A stretch of 38,411 nt of DNA from the NCBI GenBank assembly GCA_045652835.1, contig JAZOLE010000110.1, forward strand, positions 1-38,411, given 5' to 3'. Positions 1-7,492 of this stretch are shown here, piece by piece. A program made the position numbers and the translations under genes. Position 1 is the stretch's first letter. Each line of letters opens with the position of its first letter. The DNA comes from SVQP01 sp045652835 (lineage in GTDB: Bacteria > Bacillota > Clostridia > Oscillospirales > CAG-272). A model generated the notes under the pieces. The model had not been told where the DNA came from and made no database searches. It saw only the letters and a program-made list of their open reading frames with translations.

Positions 1-4
1 TTTC

Positions 5-1015
5 TCAGAACTGCTCAAGGAAACGCACGTCGTTCTCATAGAACAAACGAATGTCGTCAACGTGATACTTGAGCATTGCAATACGCTCGATACCCATACC
101 GAACGCAAAGCCGCTATATTCCTCGGGGTCAATGCCGCACATGGTCAGCACGTTGGGGTGCACCATACCTGCGCCCAAAATTTCGATCCAGCCCTCGCCC
201 TTGCAAAGTCTGCAGCCCTTGCCGCCGCAAGCAAAGCAGGAAACGTCAACCTCAGCACTGGGCTCGGTGAAGGGGAAGTGGTGGGGACGGAAACGGCAAC
301 GGGTGTCCTCGCCAAACTGAGCCTTTGCAAAGGTCTCCAGCATGCCCTTAAGGTCGCCCATGGTAATGCCCTTGTCTACAACAAGACCTCCCATCTGATG
401 GAACAGAGGAGAGTGTGTTGCATCCATTGCGTCGGAGCGGTAAACGCGACCGGGGGAGATGATGCGGATCGGAGGCTTCTGTACCTCCATGGTTCTTGCC
501 TGAACGGGAGAGGTCTGCGAGCGCAGCAGGATTTTATCGGTAATGTAGAAGGTGTCCTGCGTATCTCTTGCAGGGTGATTTTCCGGAATGTTGAGCTTCT
601 GGAAGTTGTAAAGGTCATACTCTACCTCAGGACCTTCTGCAATAGAGAATCCCATACCGATAAAGATCTCTTCCATATCTCTCTGTACGCGGGTCAGGGG
701 GTGCACGTGACCTACGCGTGTGGTCTTGCCGGGCATGGTAACGTCCAGCTTTTCAGCTTTGAGCTGCTCTGCAAGCGCGTTTGCCTTGAGAGCCTCTGCC
801 TTTTCGGCAATGGCAGCCTCGATCTCCTCGCGCACCTGGTTAGCCAGCTGACCGATAACGGGTCTTTCCTCGGCACTCAGCTTGCCCATACCGCGCAGAA
901 CTGCGGTCAGCTCACCCTTTTTGCCAAGGTATTGAATTCTGATCTGCTCAAGATCCTCGCCTGCAGCAATCTTTTCAAGAGCCGAGGCGCGAATGTTATT
1001 CAGCATTTCTTTCAT
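5..1015 (-). CDS. pheS: Phenylalanyl-tRNA synthetase alpha subunit
   Basis: Catalytic alpha subunit of the class II synthetase that charges tRNA-Phe with phenylalanine in the cytoplasm, as an alpha2-beta2 enzyme with PheT. The 336-aa product has the expected length: an N-terminal coiled-coil arm for tRNA (MLNNIRASALEKI, QIRIQYLGKKGEL), then the class II core with HPLTRVQRDMEEIFIGMGF, the motif 2 region (RVYRSDAMDATHSPLFHQ) and motif 3 (FAFGMGIERIAML). The ATG at 1015 was chosen because AAGGAAGG lies just upstream and family members start there; a longer frame reading back to 1138 runs into the T-box terminator and is not credible. pheT would follow on the minus strand, outside the window. A Phe T-box leader controls the gene. 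Confidence 0.97.
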   Translation of the reverse strand: MKEMLNNIRASALEKIAAGEDLEQIRIQYLGKKGELTAVLRGMGKLSAEERPVIGQLANQVREEIEAAIAEKAEALKANALAEQLKAEKLDVTMPGKTTRVGHVHPLTRVQRDMEEIFIGMGFSIAEGPEVEYDLYNFQKLNIPENHPARDTQDTFYITDKILLRSQTSPVQARTMEVQKPPIRIISPGRVYRSDAMDATHSPLFHQMGGLVVDKGITMGDLKGMLETFAKAQFGEDTRCRFRPHHFPFTEPSAEVDVSCFACGGKGCRLCKGEGWIEILGAGMVHPNVLTMCGIDPEEYSGFAFGMGIERIAMLKYHVDDIRLFYENDVRFLEQF

Positions 1016-1056
1016 GGTTGATTCCTTCCTTTTATTTACATATAGTTTTTTAAAAT

Positions 1057-1089
1057 ATAAAAAGCCGTCCCATATAAACATGGGACGGC
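1057..1089 (-). terminator. T-box terminator hairpin before pheS
   Basis: GCCGTCCCAT pairs with ATGGGACGGC around a short A/T loop (1064-1089) and is followed by a T run on the minus strand (1057-1063). The T-box motif lies directly upstream, so this is the conditional terminator of the leader. Confidence 0.9.
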
Positions 1090-1313
1090 ATAAAAACCGC
1101 GGTACCACCCAAATAAAGGCGTGGCGCAAATAGCGCACAAAGCCAACACTCTGCTGACCGATAACGGTGTCTGCCGTGTCCCACTACCAAGCTTGGCTCA
1201 CAGGACCTGCTCCGAAGGGAAATGCAACACACGCCACGTAAGACCGCTTTCAGCCGCGTCGGTCATCTCTGTGTACGCTTTTTCGTGTGCGCTGACTTCA
1301 TCATCGCATTTAC
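1057..1313 (-). promoter_or_regulatory. T-box riboswitch, Phe-specific, upstream of pheS
   Basis: Leader RNA that senses uncharged tRNA-Phe and lets transcription continue into pheS. On the minus strand the conserved T-box sequence GGGTGGTACCGCGG is present (plus 1097-1110) and is followed by an intrinsic terminator. By alignment with the Tyr leader at 21441, which has the same distance to a shared GAGC segment, the specifier triplet is TTC (plus 1219-1221), a Phe codon. The upstream part shows stem I-like sequence. Limits are from the promoter to the T tract; the internal stems were not folded. Confidence 0.92.
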
Positions 1314-1319
1314 CGATAC

Positions 1320-1348
1320 ATTATATCACATTGTGCTTGCAAATGCAA
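1320..1348 (-). promoter_or_regulatory. Sigma-A promoter of the pheS T-box transcript
   Basis: TTGCAT (plus 1343-1348) and TATAAT (plus 1320-1325) on the minus strand with a 17-bp spacer. Almost the same sequence precedes the lipoprotein gene at 22673-22701. Confidence 0.85.
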
Positions 1349-1387
1349 GAGGTTTTTCGAATATTTTCGCATTTTTGATCAAATGAT

Positions 1388-1540
1388 TGAAAAGTTTTGA
1401 TCAAACTTTTTCAAAAGATTGCGCAGGAGGAGGGCGCGAAGCCCTCCTCGCCTCCGCAGAGGCGAAACTCCAAAAACGCCGTTTTTGGTTCTTTTTGCGG
1501 CTCCTTGCTCAAAAAGAACGGAGAGAATTTTTTCAATGTA
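1388..1540 (+). repeat. Intergenic repeat family 1, copy A
   Basis: About 150 bp starting TGAAAAGTTTT and ending CAATGTA, with internal inverted pairs: GAGGGCG/CGCCCTC-like and CGCCTCCGCAGAGGCG, and GTTCTTTTTG paired with CAAAAAGAAC. Similar copies lie at 34491-34645 (same strand) and 34700-34860 (opposite strand). An open frame crosses it but has no ribosome binding site of note and consists of repeat sequence, so it is not called as a gene. Confidence 0.75.
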
Positions 1541-1590
1541 TCCCGTTATCGCAATTTCTTGTTATAATGTTTGGATTAGTTTATGTAAGT

Positions 1591-1679
1591 CAGGGGCGTC
1601 GTGGGCGCCGCCCCCTACCGGTTGGGGGAATACGATCATAGCGCGATTACGGGCGGGCGATCACTGATCGCCCCTACGG
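1591..1679 (+). repeat. Intergenic repeat family 2, short copy
   Basis: Contains GGGCGCCGCCCCCTACCGG followed by ACGGGCGGGCGATCACTGAT and CGCCCCTACGG. The same scheme (a GGGCGCCG block, CCCCTACCGGTTG, then a palindrome closed by CGCCCCTACGG) occurs at 16327-16498 and 19756-19923, and palindrome-only forms occur at 24086-24204. Likely a short non-autonomous REP-like element. Apart from the two repeats and the promoters, nothing else was seen between 1349 and 1790. Confidence 0.7.
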
Positions 1680-1701
1680 TCATAAATTTTGCAATTACCT
1701 G

Positions 1702-1730
1702 TTGAAAAAATCGCTAAAAAATGTTATAAT
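1702..1730 (+). promoter_or_regulatory. Sigma-A promoter of the paralogue pair
   Basis: TTGAAA (1702-1707), 17-bp spacer, TATAAT (1725-1730), 60 bp before the start codon at 1791. Confidence 0.8.
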
Positions 1731-1790
1731 AATGCGAACTAAAACAGATTTGAATTGTTGTATAAAATAAAACCCACAAAGGAGGCGCGC

Positions 1791-2393
1791 ATGAATAAAA
1801 CACAAAAAATACTGCTGATTATGTTTTGCGCGCTGCTTGCAATGCTGTTTGTCGCAGCCGGTGTGTCGGTTGCCAAAAACGGCATGCAGGGCTTGGTGAG
1901 TGAATTGTTTGGGGATGTTTATTTTCCTCCGCTTATTGAATGGGGCAGCAGTGCTCCGCCGTCCCAAATCGAACTCCCCGAAGAAAGTATTTCCGAATTG
2001 CCAACAGTCGAGGTGCTTGAATCGGAAATCGATCAGACAGCCGAGCCGGAAACCGAGCGCGAAACCAATAAATTACAGGAAATGTTTGGCTTTGAAAGAA
2101 CCGAAGCGTTAGAGGAAATTTTTGATTTTGACATAACCCATGAGCCAACGAGCGAAGAAGTCTGGAGTATCCGAAGAGGAATGACTTATCAAGAAGTGAT
2201 AGCTTTGGCAGGTAAGCCGCATGGTTATTTTGAGACACATTCATTCGGAAACGGAGATTATACTGTCTTTTGGTGTACGGAAGAAGGATATGAGCCGGAA
2301 TCAAGATGGATCAGCTTTACGCTTTCGGATGCATATGAATCCGAGCAAGACCGCTGGTTACATGCCCGCGTGACGGATCTTTCTGCAGGATAA
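1791..2393 (+). CDS. Membrane-anchored hypothetical protein, first of a paralogous pair
   Basis: Unrecognised 200-aa protein. Residues about 6-28 form one hydrophobic segment (KILLIMFCALLAMLFVAAGV) without a lipobox, so it is probably anchored by its N terminus with the rest outside the cell. An acidic, proline-rich linker follows (EESISELPTVEVLESEID). The C-terminal domain has FDFDITHEPTSEEVWSIRRG, then MTYQEVIALAGKPHGYF, a pattern seen in SmpA/OmlA-like and DUF3862-like small extracytoplasmic domains; this is a resemblance by eye only. ATG at 1791 has the strong site AAAGGAGG. The next gene, 12 bp downstream, is a paralogue, and the two share a perfectly identical 48-nt stretch over the end of the membrane segment. 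The region QGLVSELFGD just outside the membrane resembles the LRR protein at 13813. Confidence 0.85.
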   Translation: MNKTQKILLIMFCALLAMLFVAAGVSVAKNGMQGLVSELFGDVYFPPLIEWGSSAPPSQIELPEESISELPTVEVLESEIDQTAEPETERETNKLQEMFGFERTEALEEIFDFDITHEPTSEEVWSIRRGMTYQEVIALAGKPHGYFETHSFGNGDYTVFWCTEEGYEPESRWISFTLSDAYESEQDRWLHARVTDLSAG

Positions 2394-2405
2394 AAGGAGA
2401 TTGTT

Positions 2406-2978
2406 TTGAGAAAAAGCGTAAGAATTGTTTGTGTGGTAATATGCGGCACAGTCGCACTGCTATTTGCCGTACTGTTTGTCGCAGCCGGTGTGTCGGTTGC
2501 CAAAAACGGCATGCAGGGCATGGTGGGAGAGCTATTTGGCAACGATGCGCTGCTTGCGGATACGGACGCAGAGACGGAAATCTCGCCCGACGTTACGCAA
2601 GGCGGTACTACCCAAGAACTTGTGACTAAAGTACCCGAAACGATGCCCGAAGAGCAGATGACGCTGAGCGAGCTGGATAAGCTGATGGATATGTTATTTG
2701 ACTTTGACCAAACGCACATGCCGTCATATGAGGATTATCTCAAAATTGAGGAAAATATGACAATTGTGGAGATAGTAGAAATTATGGGGAAGCCGCACAG
2801 TATTGAGTACGCTACGGGGAAGGCTTATTTTTATTGGGAAATGGCTGATGGCGGTTTTTGTCATATTCTATCGAATTATAGGCATGAAGACAGAGATTTG
2901 TTGATGAGTGCGGGATATGGCGGGTCAATTGCGTTCGATATCAATTATTTCGGTCCTTCGAATGAAGACGGAAAATAA
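2406..2978 (+). CDS. Membrane-anchored hypothetical protein, second paralogue
   Basis: Unrecognised 190-aa paralogue of the preceding gene and in the same transcript. It has an N-terminal membrane segment (residues about 5-28, VCVVICGTVALLFAVLFVAA), the same juxtamembrane stretch VSVAKNGMQG, an acidic linker, and a C-terminal domain with LFDFDQTHMPSYEDYLKIEE and MTIVEIVEIMGKPHSIEYA matching its partner. The start is a TTG at 2406: an in-frame ATG does not occur near the good ribosome binding site AAAAGGAGA at 2392-2400, and a TTG at 2401 meets an immediate stop. Outside the shared N-terminal segment the two proteins are clearly diverged (roughly 30-40% identical by eye). Function is unknown; a surface-exposed domain is inferred. 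Confidence 0.82.
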   Translation: MRKSVRIVCVVICGTVALLFAVLFVAAGVSVAKNGMQGMVGELFGNDALLADTDAETEISPDVTQGGTTQELVTKVPETMPEEQMTLSELDKLMDMLFDFDQTHMPSYEDYLKIEENMTIVEIVEIMGKPHSIEYATGKAYFYWEMADGGFCHILSNYRHEDRDLLMSAGYGGSIAFDINYFGPSNEDGK

Positions 2979-2984
2979 AACAAA

Positions 2985-3012
2985 GGCAGAGCCGAGCCGG
3001 CTCTGCCCTTTT
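2985..3012. terminator. Bidirectional terminator
   Basis: GGCAGAGCC-GAGCC-GGCTCTGCC (2985-3007) followed by CTTTT on plus and preceded by an A-rich run that gives Ts on minus. It lies between converging genes ending at 2978 and 3018. Confidence 0.9.
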
Positions 3013-3017
3013 CATAT

Positions 3018-3353
3018 TTAAATCACGCCCAACGCGATCACGGCGGTAATGCCGATCAGCGCGGCAATCTGGAAAAATGCGATGACGGGAATGACCTTCA
3101 TCTGCCAATGCTTGGTCTTGTGACGGATGGCAAGCATGGTCAGATACATGGCAACCGAGCCGCCAAGCAAAGGGAAGGTGAGGAACAGTACCTTTTCGGG
3201 AATGCGCAGCTCTACCTTGCCTTTTTTGGAGATCTTTTTGTCATAGACACATACGATCATCGAGATCAGCGAAATGATCACGAGATAACCGCCCAAAATC
3301 GCATAGGGAATTGCCCAAGGCGTCAGGTTTTCAAGCATTTGTGCAAAATCCAT
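3018..3353 (-). CDS. DUF1294 family membrane protein
   Basis: Small integral membrane protein of 111 aa. Three hydrophobic segments are visible (about residues 12-36, 52-74 and 85-110). Between the first two is the DUF1294 signature: DKKISKKGKVELRIPEK, then FPLLGGSVAMYLTM and RHKTKHWQMKVIPVI (RIPE, GG and the RHKTKH/P elements are typical). The molecular function of the family is unknown. It is the last gene of the MBL-gltX-glnS operon, 9 bp after glnS, with GAGGC as a modest ribosome binding site before ATG at 3353. The shared transcript with tRNA synthetases need not imply a shared function. Confidence 0.9.
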   Translation of the reverse strand: MDFAQMLENLTPWAIPYAILGGYLVIISLISMIVCVYDKKISKKGKVELRIPEKVLFLTFPLLGGSVAMYLTMLAIRHKTKHWQMKVIPVIAFFQIAALIGITAVIALGVI

Positions 3354-3362
3354 AGCTGCCTC

Positions 3363-5015
3363 TTATGCCTTGAAGCTGTCGCGCAGCCCTACAACACGGT
3401 TAAAGGTGTTCTCGTTCTTGGAGTCCTTGCAGAAGTAACCAACGCGGACAAACTGGAACTTCTCTCCTGCCTTTGCTTCAGATAGGCAAGGCTCAACCAT
3501 TGCGCCTTCAATCTTGGAGAGGGATTCGGGGTTGAGGAAGTCAAGATAGGTCTTGCCCTCGGGCACGTCAGCCGTGTTTTCAATGTTGAACAGGCGGTCA
3601 TAAAGCATAACGGTAACGGGCTGTGCGTACTTTGCGGACAGCCAGTGGATAGTGCCCTTGATCTTTCTGCCGTCTGCAGGCATGCCGTTGCCGGTCTCCA
3701 GATCTGCGGTTGCGTGGATCTCCTTGATCGAGCCGTCCTCGTTCTTGATAATCTCGCCGCAGCGGATGATATAACCACCCATCAGGCGTACCTCGCTGTC
3801 GGGCTTAAGACGGAAGAACTTAGGAGGCGGAACCTCTGCAAAGTCATCTGCATCGATATAGATCTCGCGGGTCATGGGAACTTCACGCTTGCCAAGCTCT
3901 TCCTTCTGGGGATGGTTGGGCAGGCTGATCATTTCTTCCTTGTCCTCGGGATAGTTGTCAATGATAACCTTGATGGGGTTGACGATTGCAACACGGCGCA
4001 GCGCGTTCTCGTTGAGGTCATCGCGCACGCAAGCTTCCAGCTGACGAACGTCTACGGTGTGGTCGGTGTTGGTAACGCCTGCTTCTCTTACAAAGGTAAA
4101 GAGTGCATCAGGGGTATAGCCGCGACGGCGCAGACCGCAAAGGGTAGGCAGACGGGGGTCATCCCAGCCGTCCACGTGGCCTTCCTCGACCAGCTGACGC
4201 AGGTAACGCTTGGACATAACCGTGTAGGTGATGTTCATGCGGCCAAACTCCCACTGGTGGGGCGGCTGCTCAAAGCCGATCTTTTCAATTACCCAGTCAT
4301 ACAGGGGACGGTGATTTCTGAACTCGCTGGAGCACAGGGAATAGGTGATGCCCTCAAGTGCATCCTGAATGGGATGTGCGAAGTCGTACATGGGATATAC
4401 GCACCAATCGTCGCCCTGACGGTGGTGGTGGATATGCTTGATTCTGTAGATAACGGGGTCACGGAGATAGGGGTTGTCGCTCGAAGGGTCAATCTTTGCG
4501 CGCAGGGTGCGTGCACCGTCGGGGAACTCACCGTTCTTCATTCTCTCAAACAGGTCAAGGTTTTCCTCAACCGAGCGGTTACGGTAGGGGGATTCCTTGG
4601 ATGCAACCGAGCGGTCGGTGCCCTTGTAATCGGCAAGGTCATCCTTGGAGAGGTCGCAAACGTAAGCGTCGCCCTGCTTGATCAGCTGAACGGCAAACTC
4701 GTAGCACTTGCCAAAGTAATCGGAGCCGTAGAAAACGCCGCCTGTAGGGGTTGCGCCAAGCCATTCCAGGTCCTCGCGGATAGAGCGGACAAACTCATCG
4801 GACTCCTTTGCGGGGTTGGTGTCATCGTAGCGCAGGTTGAACAGACCGTTGTACTTGTTTGCAACGTCGGTGTTGATGCAGATCGCCTTTACCGAGCCGA
4901 TGTGCAAATATCCGTTGGGCTCGGGCGGAAAACGCGTGTGGATCTTCTTATCGGGCTGTACGCCAAGATCCTCGTTGATGATCTCAAAAATAAAGTTGTT
5001 GTTGGTTTCTGCCAT
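3363..5015 (-). CDS. glnS: Glutaminyl-tRNA synthetase
   Basis: Class I synthetase that attaches glutamine to tRNA-Gln. The 550-aa length is normal. It shows the HIGH-type motif PEPNGYLHIG (residues 31-40), LRYDDTNPAKE just after, and the KMSKS-type motif VMSKR (266-270). The C-terminal half is the two-barrel anticodon-binding domain (for example FFRLKPDSEVRLMGGYIIRC). ATG at 5015 follows AGAGGAT. It lies 24 bp downstream of gltX and 9 bp upstream of the DUF1294 gene. Because the GlnRS route is present, an indirect GatCAB route is not needed for Gln-tRNA, although it could exist elsewhere. Confidence 0.98.
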   Translation of the reverse strand: MAETNNNFIFEIINEDLGVQPDKKIHTRFPPEPNGYLHIGSVKAICINTDVANKYNGLFNLRYDDTNPAKESDEFVRSIREDLEWLGATPTGGVFYGSDYFGKCYEFAVQLIKQGDAYVCDLSKDDLADYKGTDRSVASKESPYRNRSVEENLDLFERMKNGEFPDGARTLRAKIDPSSDNPYLRDPVIYRIKHIHHHRQGDDWCVYPMYDFAHPIQDALEGITYSLCSSEFRNHRPLYDWVIEKIGFEQPPHQWEFGRMNITYTVMSKRYLRQLVEEGHVDGWDDPRLPTLCGLRRRGYTPDALFTFVREAGVTNTDHTVDVRQLEACVRDDLNENALRRVAIVNPIKVIIDNYPEDKEEMISLPNHPQKEELGKREVPMTREIYIDADDFAEVPPPKFFRLKPDSEVRLMGGYIIRCGEIIKNEDGSIKEIHATADLETGNGMPADGRKIKGTIHWLSAKYAQPVTVMLYDRLFNIENTADVPEGKTYLDFLNPESLSKIEGAMVEPCLSEAKAGEKFQFVRVGYFCKDSKNENTFNRVVGLRDSFKA

Positions 5016-5039
5016 GGTTTTATCCTCTTGATTTTAATA

Positions 5040-6725
5040 TTACAGGGTTGCAAGCATTGCGTTCAGGCGTGCGACGGTTCTGTCATAGCCGAGAATCTGC
5101 ATGACCGTCCAAAGGTCGGGTGCGTTGGTCTTACCGGTTACAGCAAGGCGCAGGAACATGGAAACGTCAGCTACGCTGCCGCGGAACGCAGAGGGATCCG
5201 CCTTATATGCCTTCATGTCAGCGGTGTAGCCGAGCGTTGCGCCGATATCCTTGATCTTTTCAAACCAGGTGTTCATGTCATCGGAGATGTCAAAGACCTT
5301 GATAAAGCCTTCCAGCACAGCCTTGATATCTGCCTTGTCAAACTGCTCGGGATACTGCTCGGTCAGCTCAAACAGCTCGTCATAGAAGAATCCCATGTAG
5401 GGGCGAGCGTCCTTCCAGACAGCCAAGTCCTTACGCGGCTTCTTGCCGCCTCTGCCGATTGCGAAAATGTTAGCGGCATATGCGGGATCGCGTGCAAGCA
5501 AAGCGCCGAACTCGGGATCGTAGGTCTGTGCCCACTCGGTTACAGCCAGCGTCACCTTTTGTGCGCTCATGCGCGAGATCACGTTCTTGGAAACGTCATT
5601 GAGCTTATTGAAGTCAAACAGACAGCCCGAAGCACTCATCTTCTTGATATTGAAGGGGAACTCGGTGTAGGGCTTTTCGGGGTTCTGCGCGTGCCACTCC
5701 TCGTAGTTGGAGTTGAGCAGCGTCATCACGTACTCGCAAACGCATTCGGGAGCGTAGCCCATTGCAGCGTAGTCGTCCATGTTTGCACCCATGTCGCGCT
5801 TGGAAAGCTTTTTCTTGTTGCCGTTTTCGTCAAGGCGCATGATCTGGGAGATGTGCATATACTTGGGCAGCTTAAATCCGAGGTAGCGGAACAGCTGAAT
5901 GTGCTTTGCAAGGCTGGGCAGCCATTCCTCGCCGCGAATAACGTGCGTTGTGCCCATCAGGTGATCGTCCACTGCGTGTGCAAAGTGGTAGGTGGGAATG
6001 CCGTCCGACTTGAGCAGCACGAAATCCTCGTCATTTTCGGGAATGTCCAGCTTGCCTCTGACAAGGTCGGTAAAGGGAGTCTTTTTATTGGGATCACCGT
6101 CAGCAAGAATACGCAGCACAAAGGGGTTGCCTGCATCAAGGTTAGCCTTGACCTCGTCCATAGTAATGGCGCGAGCCTTGAGCATTTCTGCGCGACGCTC
6201 CTCTGCCTGTGCCTGCCAGTCGGTATTCTTGATCTCTTCCTTCTTGTTAACTGCCTGCAGAGCCTCCAACTCCTCCTCGGTGGTGAAGCAGGGATAAGCA
6301 AGTCCGCGGCTGACCAGATCCTTGGCATAGGTCTGGTAAAGCTCTGCGCGTGCGCTCTGCTTGTAAGGACCGTATGCGCCCTGGTCGCTGACCTTGCCGC
6401 TCTCGTCAAGGATCGCGCCCTCGTCAAAGTGAATGCCGTAGTGTGCCAGTGTCTTGATCAGACCCTCTGCAGCACCGGGTACCTCACGCTTTGCGTCGGT
6501 GTCCTCAATACGCAGGAAAAATACGCCGCCGCTCTGGTGAGCCAGACGCTCGCCTACCGTGGTAGGGAACAAGCCGCCAAAATGCACAAAGCCAGTGGAG
6601 GTGGGAGCAAAACGGGTAACCTTTGCACCCTCGGGCAGCTGGCGTGCAGGGTATGCCGCCTCAATATCGGCGGGAGTTTTGGTGATCTGCGGGAAAAGCA
6701 GATCGGCTAAAAGCTGATAATCCAT
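5040..6725 (-). CDS. gltX: Glutamyl-tRNA synthetase, atypical subtype
   Basis: Class I synthetase for tRNA-Glu, 561 aa, longer than the usual ~480-500. The HIGH region reads RFAPTSTGFVHFGG (38-51), with HFGG where HIGG is standard, and the signature LRIEDTDAKR (71-80) follows. KKLSKRDMGA (305-314) is the KMSKS loop. The extra length is mostly in the helical anticodon-binding half (for example GRGGKKPRKDLAVW). ATG at 6725 was chosen because TGAGGAAA lies 8 nt upstream; a TTG five codons earlier overlaps that site. It follows the MBL gene by 33 bp and precedes glnS by 24 bp. With GlnRS next door it is expected to be discriminating, which the sequence alone cannot prove. Confidence 0.95.
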   Translation of the reverse strand: MDYQLLADLLFPQITKTPADIEAAYPARQLPEGAKVTRFAPTSTGFVHFGGLFPTTVGERLAHQSGGVFFLRIEDTDAKREVPGAAEGLIKTLAHYGIHFDEGAILDESGKVSDQGAYGPYKQSARAELYQTYAKDLVSRGLAYPCFTTEEELEALQAVNKKEEIKNTDWQAQAEERRAEMLKARAITMDEVKANLDAGNPFVLRILADGDPNKKTPFTDLVRGKLDIPENDEDFVLLKSDGIPTYHFAHAVDDHLMGTTHVIRGEEWLPSLAKHIQLFRYLGFKLPKYMHISQIMRLDENGNKKKLSKRDMGANMDDYAAMGYAPECVCEYVMTLLNSNYEEWHAQNPEKPYTEFPFNIKKMSASGCLFDFNKLNDVSKNVISRMSAQKVTLAVTEWAQTYDPEFGALLARDPAYAANIFAIGRGGKKPRKDLAVWKDARPYMGFFYDELFELTEQYPEQFDKADIKAVLEGFIKVFDISDDMNTWFEKIKDIGATLGYTADMKAYKADPSAFRGSVADVSMFLRLAVTGKTNAPDLWTVMQILGYDRTVARLNAMLATL

Positions 6726-6758
6726 GTCGTGTTTCCTCAATATATTATAATTAGTTTT

Positions 6759-7376
6759 TTACAAATAAAATGCAACGTCAAGCGCGCGACCCAAGGAGCT
6801 GGACTCGCCGTGACCGGGATAGATGGTGATGTTTTTGGGATACTGACGCAAAGCACACAGCGAGGTGCGCAGGGTGAAAGCGTTGCCACCGTGCAGGTCG
6901 GCTCTGCCGTAGCCCTGGGCAAACAGCAAGTCTCCCGTGAACATGGTGCGCTCACCCGGGATATAGTAGCAAACCGAACCCTTGGAGTGACCGGGCAGGT
7001 GTACCACCTCAATGTCCATGCCGCCAAGCGCAATCTTGTCGCCGCCTTCAAGCAAGCGCTGGGCAGGAGCGTAAGAGATATCTTGCCCGAAGAACAGGGA
7101 AAAGGCGTTCTTGACACCGTCCTCCAACATCTCCGCATCCTCCTTATGGATCATGAGCGGAACGGGACATGCGCGGCGCAACGTATCAATGGATACGATA
7201 TGGTCAAAGTGACCGTGCGTCAGCAAAATGCCCTTTAAGGTTGCCCCTTCTTGCTCAACACGCGCCAAGATGCTTTTTGCCGAAGCACTTGGATCAATGA
7301 CCAAGGCTTCGCCTCCGTGTACCAAAATGTAGCAGTTGGAGTTGTACGAGCCGGGGAAAAGATTGATGATTTGCAT
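6759..7376 (-). CDS. MBL-fold metallo-hydrolase (glyoxalase II-like)
   Basis: Cytoplasmic metallo-beta-lactamase-fold hydrolase of 205 aa, the size of the short YcbL-like glyoxalase II group. The metal ligands are all visible: THGHFDH (53-59), H130 in LPGHSKGS, D149 in MFTGDLLF and H189 in YPGHGE. Substrates in this group are typically glutathione- or other thiol-esters, but the true substrate cannot be told here. ATG at 7376 follows AGCGGAGGAAAT. It is the first gene of the MBL-gltX-glnS-DUF1294 operon and has its own consensus promoter. Confidence 0.92.
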   Translation of the reverse strand: MQIINLFPGSYNSNCYILVHGGEALVIDPSASAKSILARVEQEGATLKGILLTHGHFDHIVSIDTLRRACPVPLMIHKEDAEMLEDGVKNAFSLFFGQDISYAPAQRLLEGGDKIALGGMDIEVVHLPGHSKGSVCYYIPGERTMFTGDLLFAQGYGRADLHGGNAFTLRTSLCALRQYPKNITIYPGHGESSSLGRALDVAFYL

Positions 7377-7407
7377 ATTTCCTCCGCTTTACACAAATAT
7401 TCATAAT

Positions 7408-7436
7408 ATTATACCACATTCATTTTGATTTGTCTA
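7408..7436 (-). promoter_or_regulatory. Sigma-A promoter of the MBL-gltX-glnS-DUF1294 operon
   Basis: TAGACA (plus 7431-7436), 17-bp spacer and TATAAT (plus 7408-7413) on the minus strand, about 30 bp before the MBL start. No T-box is present here, unlike pheS and tyrS. Confidence 0.85.
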
Positions 7437-7448
7437 CACTTTCGGGAG

Positions 7449-7478
7449 AAAAAAGCCCTGCGATTTGCATCGCAGGGC
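7449..7478 (-). terminator. Terminator of the oligopeptide-binding protein gene
   Basis: GCCCTGCGAT-TTGC-ATCGCAGGGC (7455-7478) with a run of Ts on the minus strand (plus A run 7449-7454). T residues also follow on plus. Confidence 0.92.
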
Positions 7479-7492
7479 AGTTTTTTTATTGA

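Noticed and set aside
1019..1138. Upstream extension of pheS by 41 codons
   Set aside because: It would translate the T-box terminator; the ATG at 1015 has the ribosome binding site and the conserved N terminus.
1387..1667. Short open frames of 82-84 codons
   Set aside because: They are translations of intergenic repeats, with no ribosome binding site; parallel frames appear in the other repeat copies.
3645..6710. A 1,021-codon open frame on the plus strand, opposite gltX and glnS
   Set aside because: It mirrors two certain genes, lacks a suitable ribosome binding site, and its composition is that of antisense reading. Rarity of TTA, CTA and TCA codons in the sense genes explains the lack of stops.
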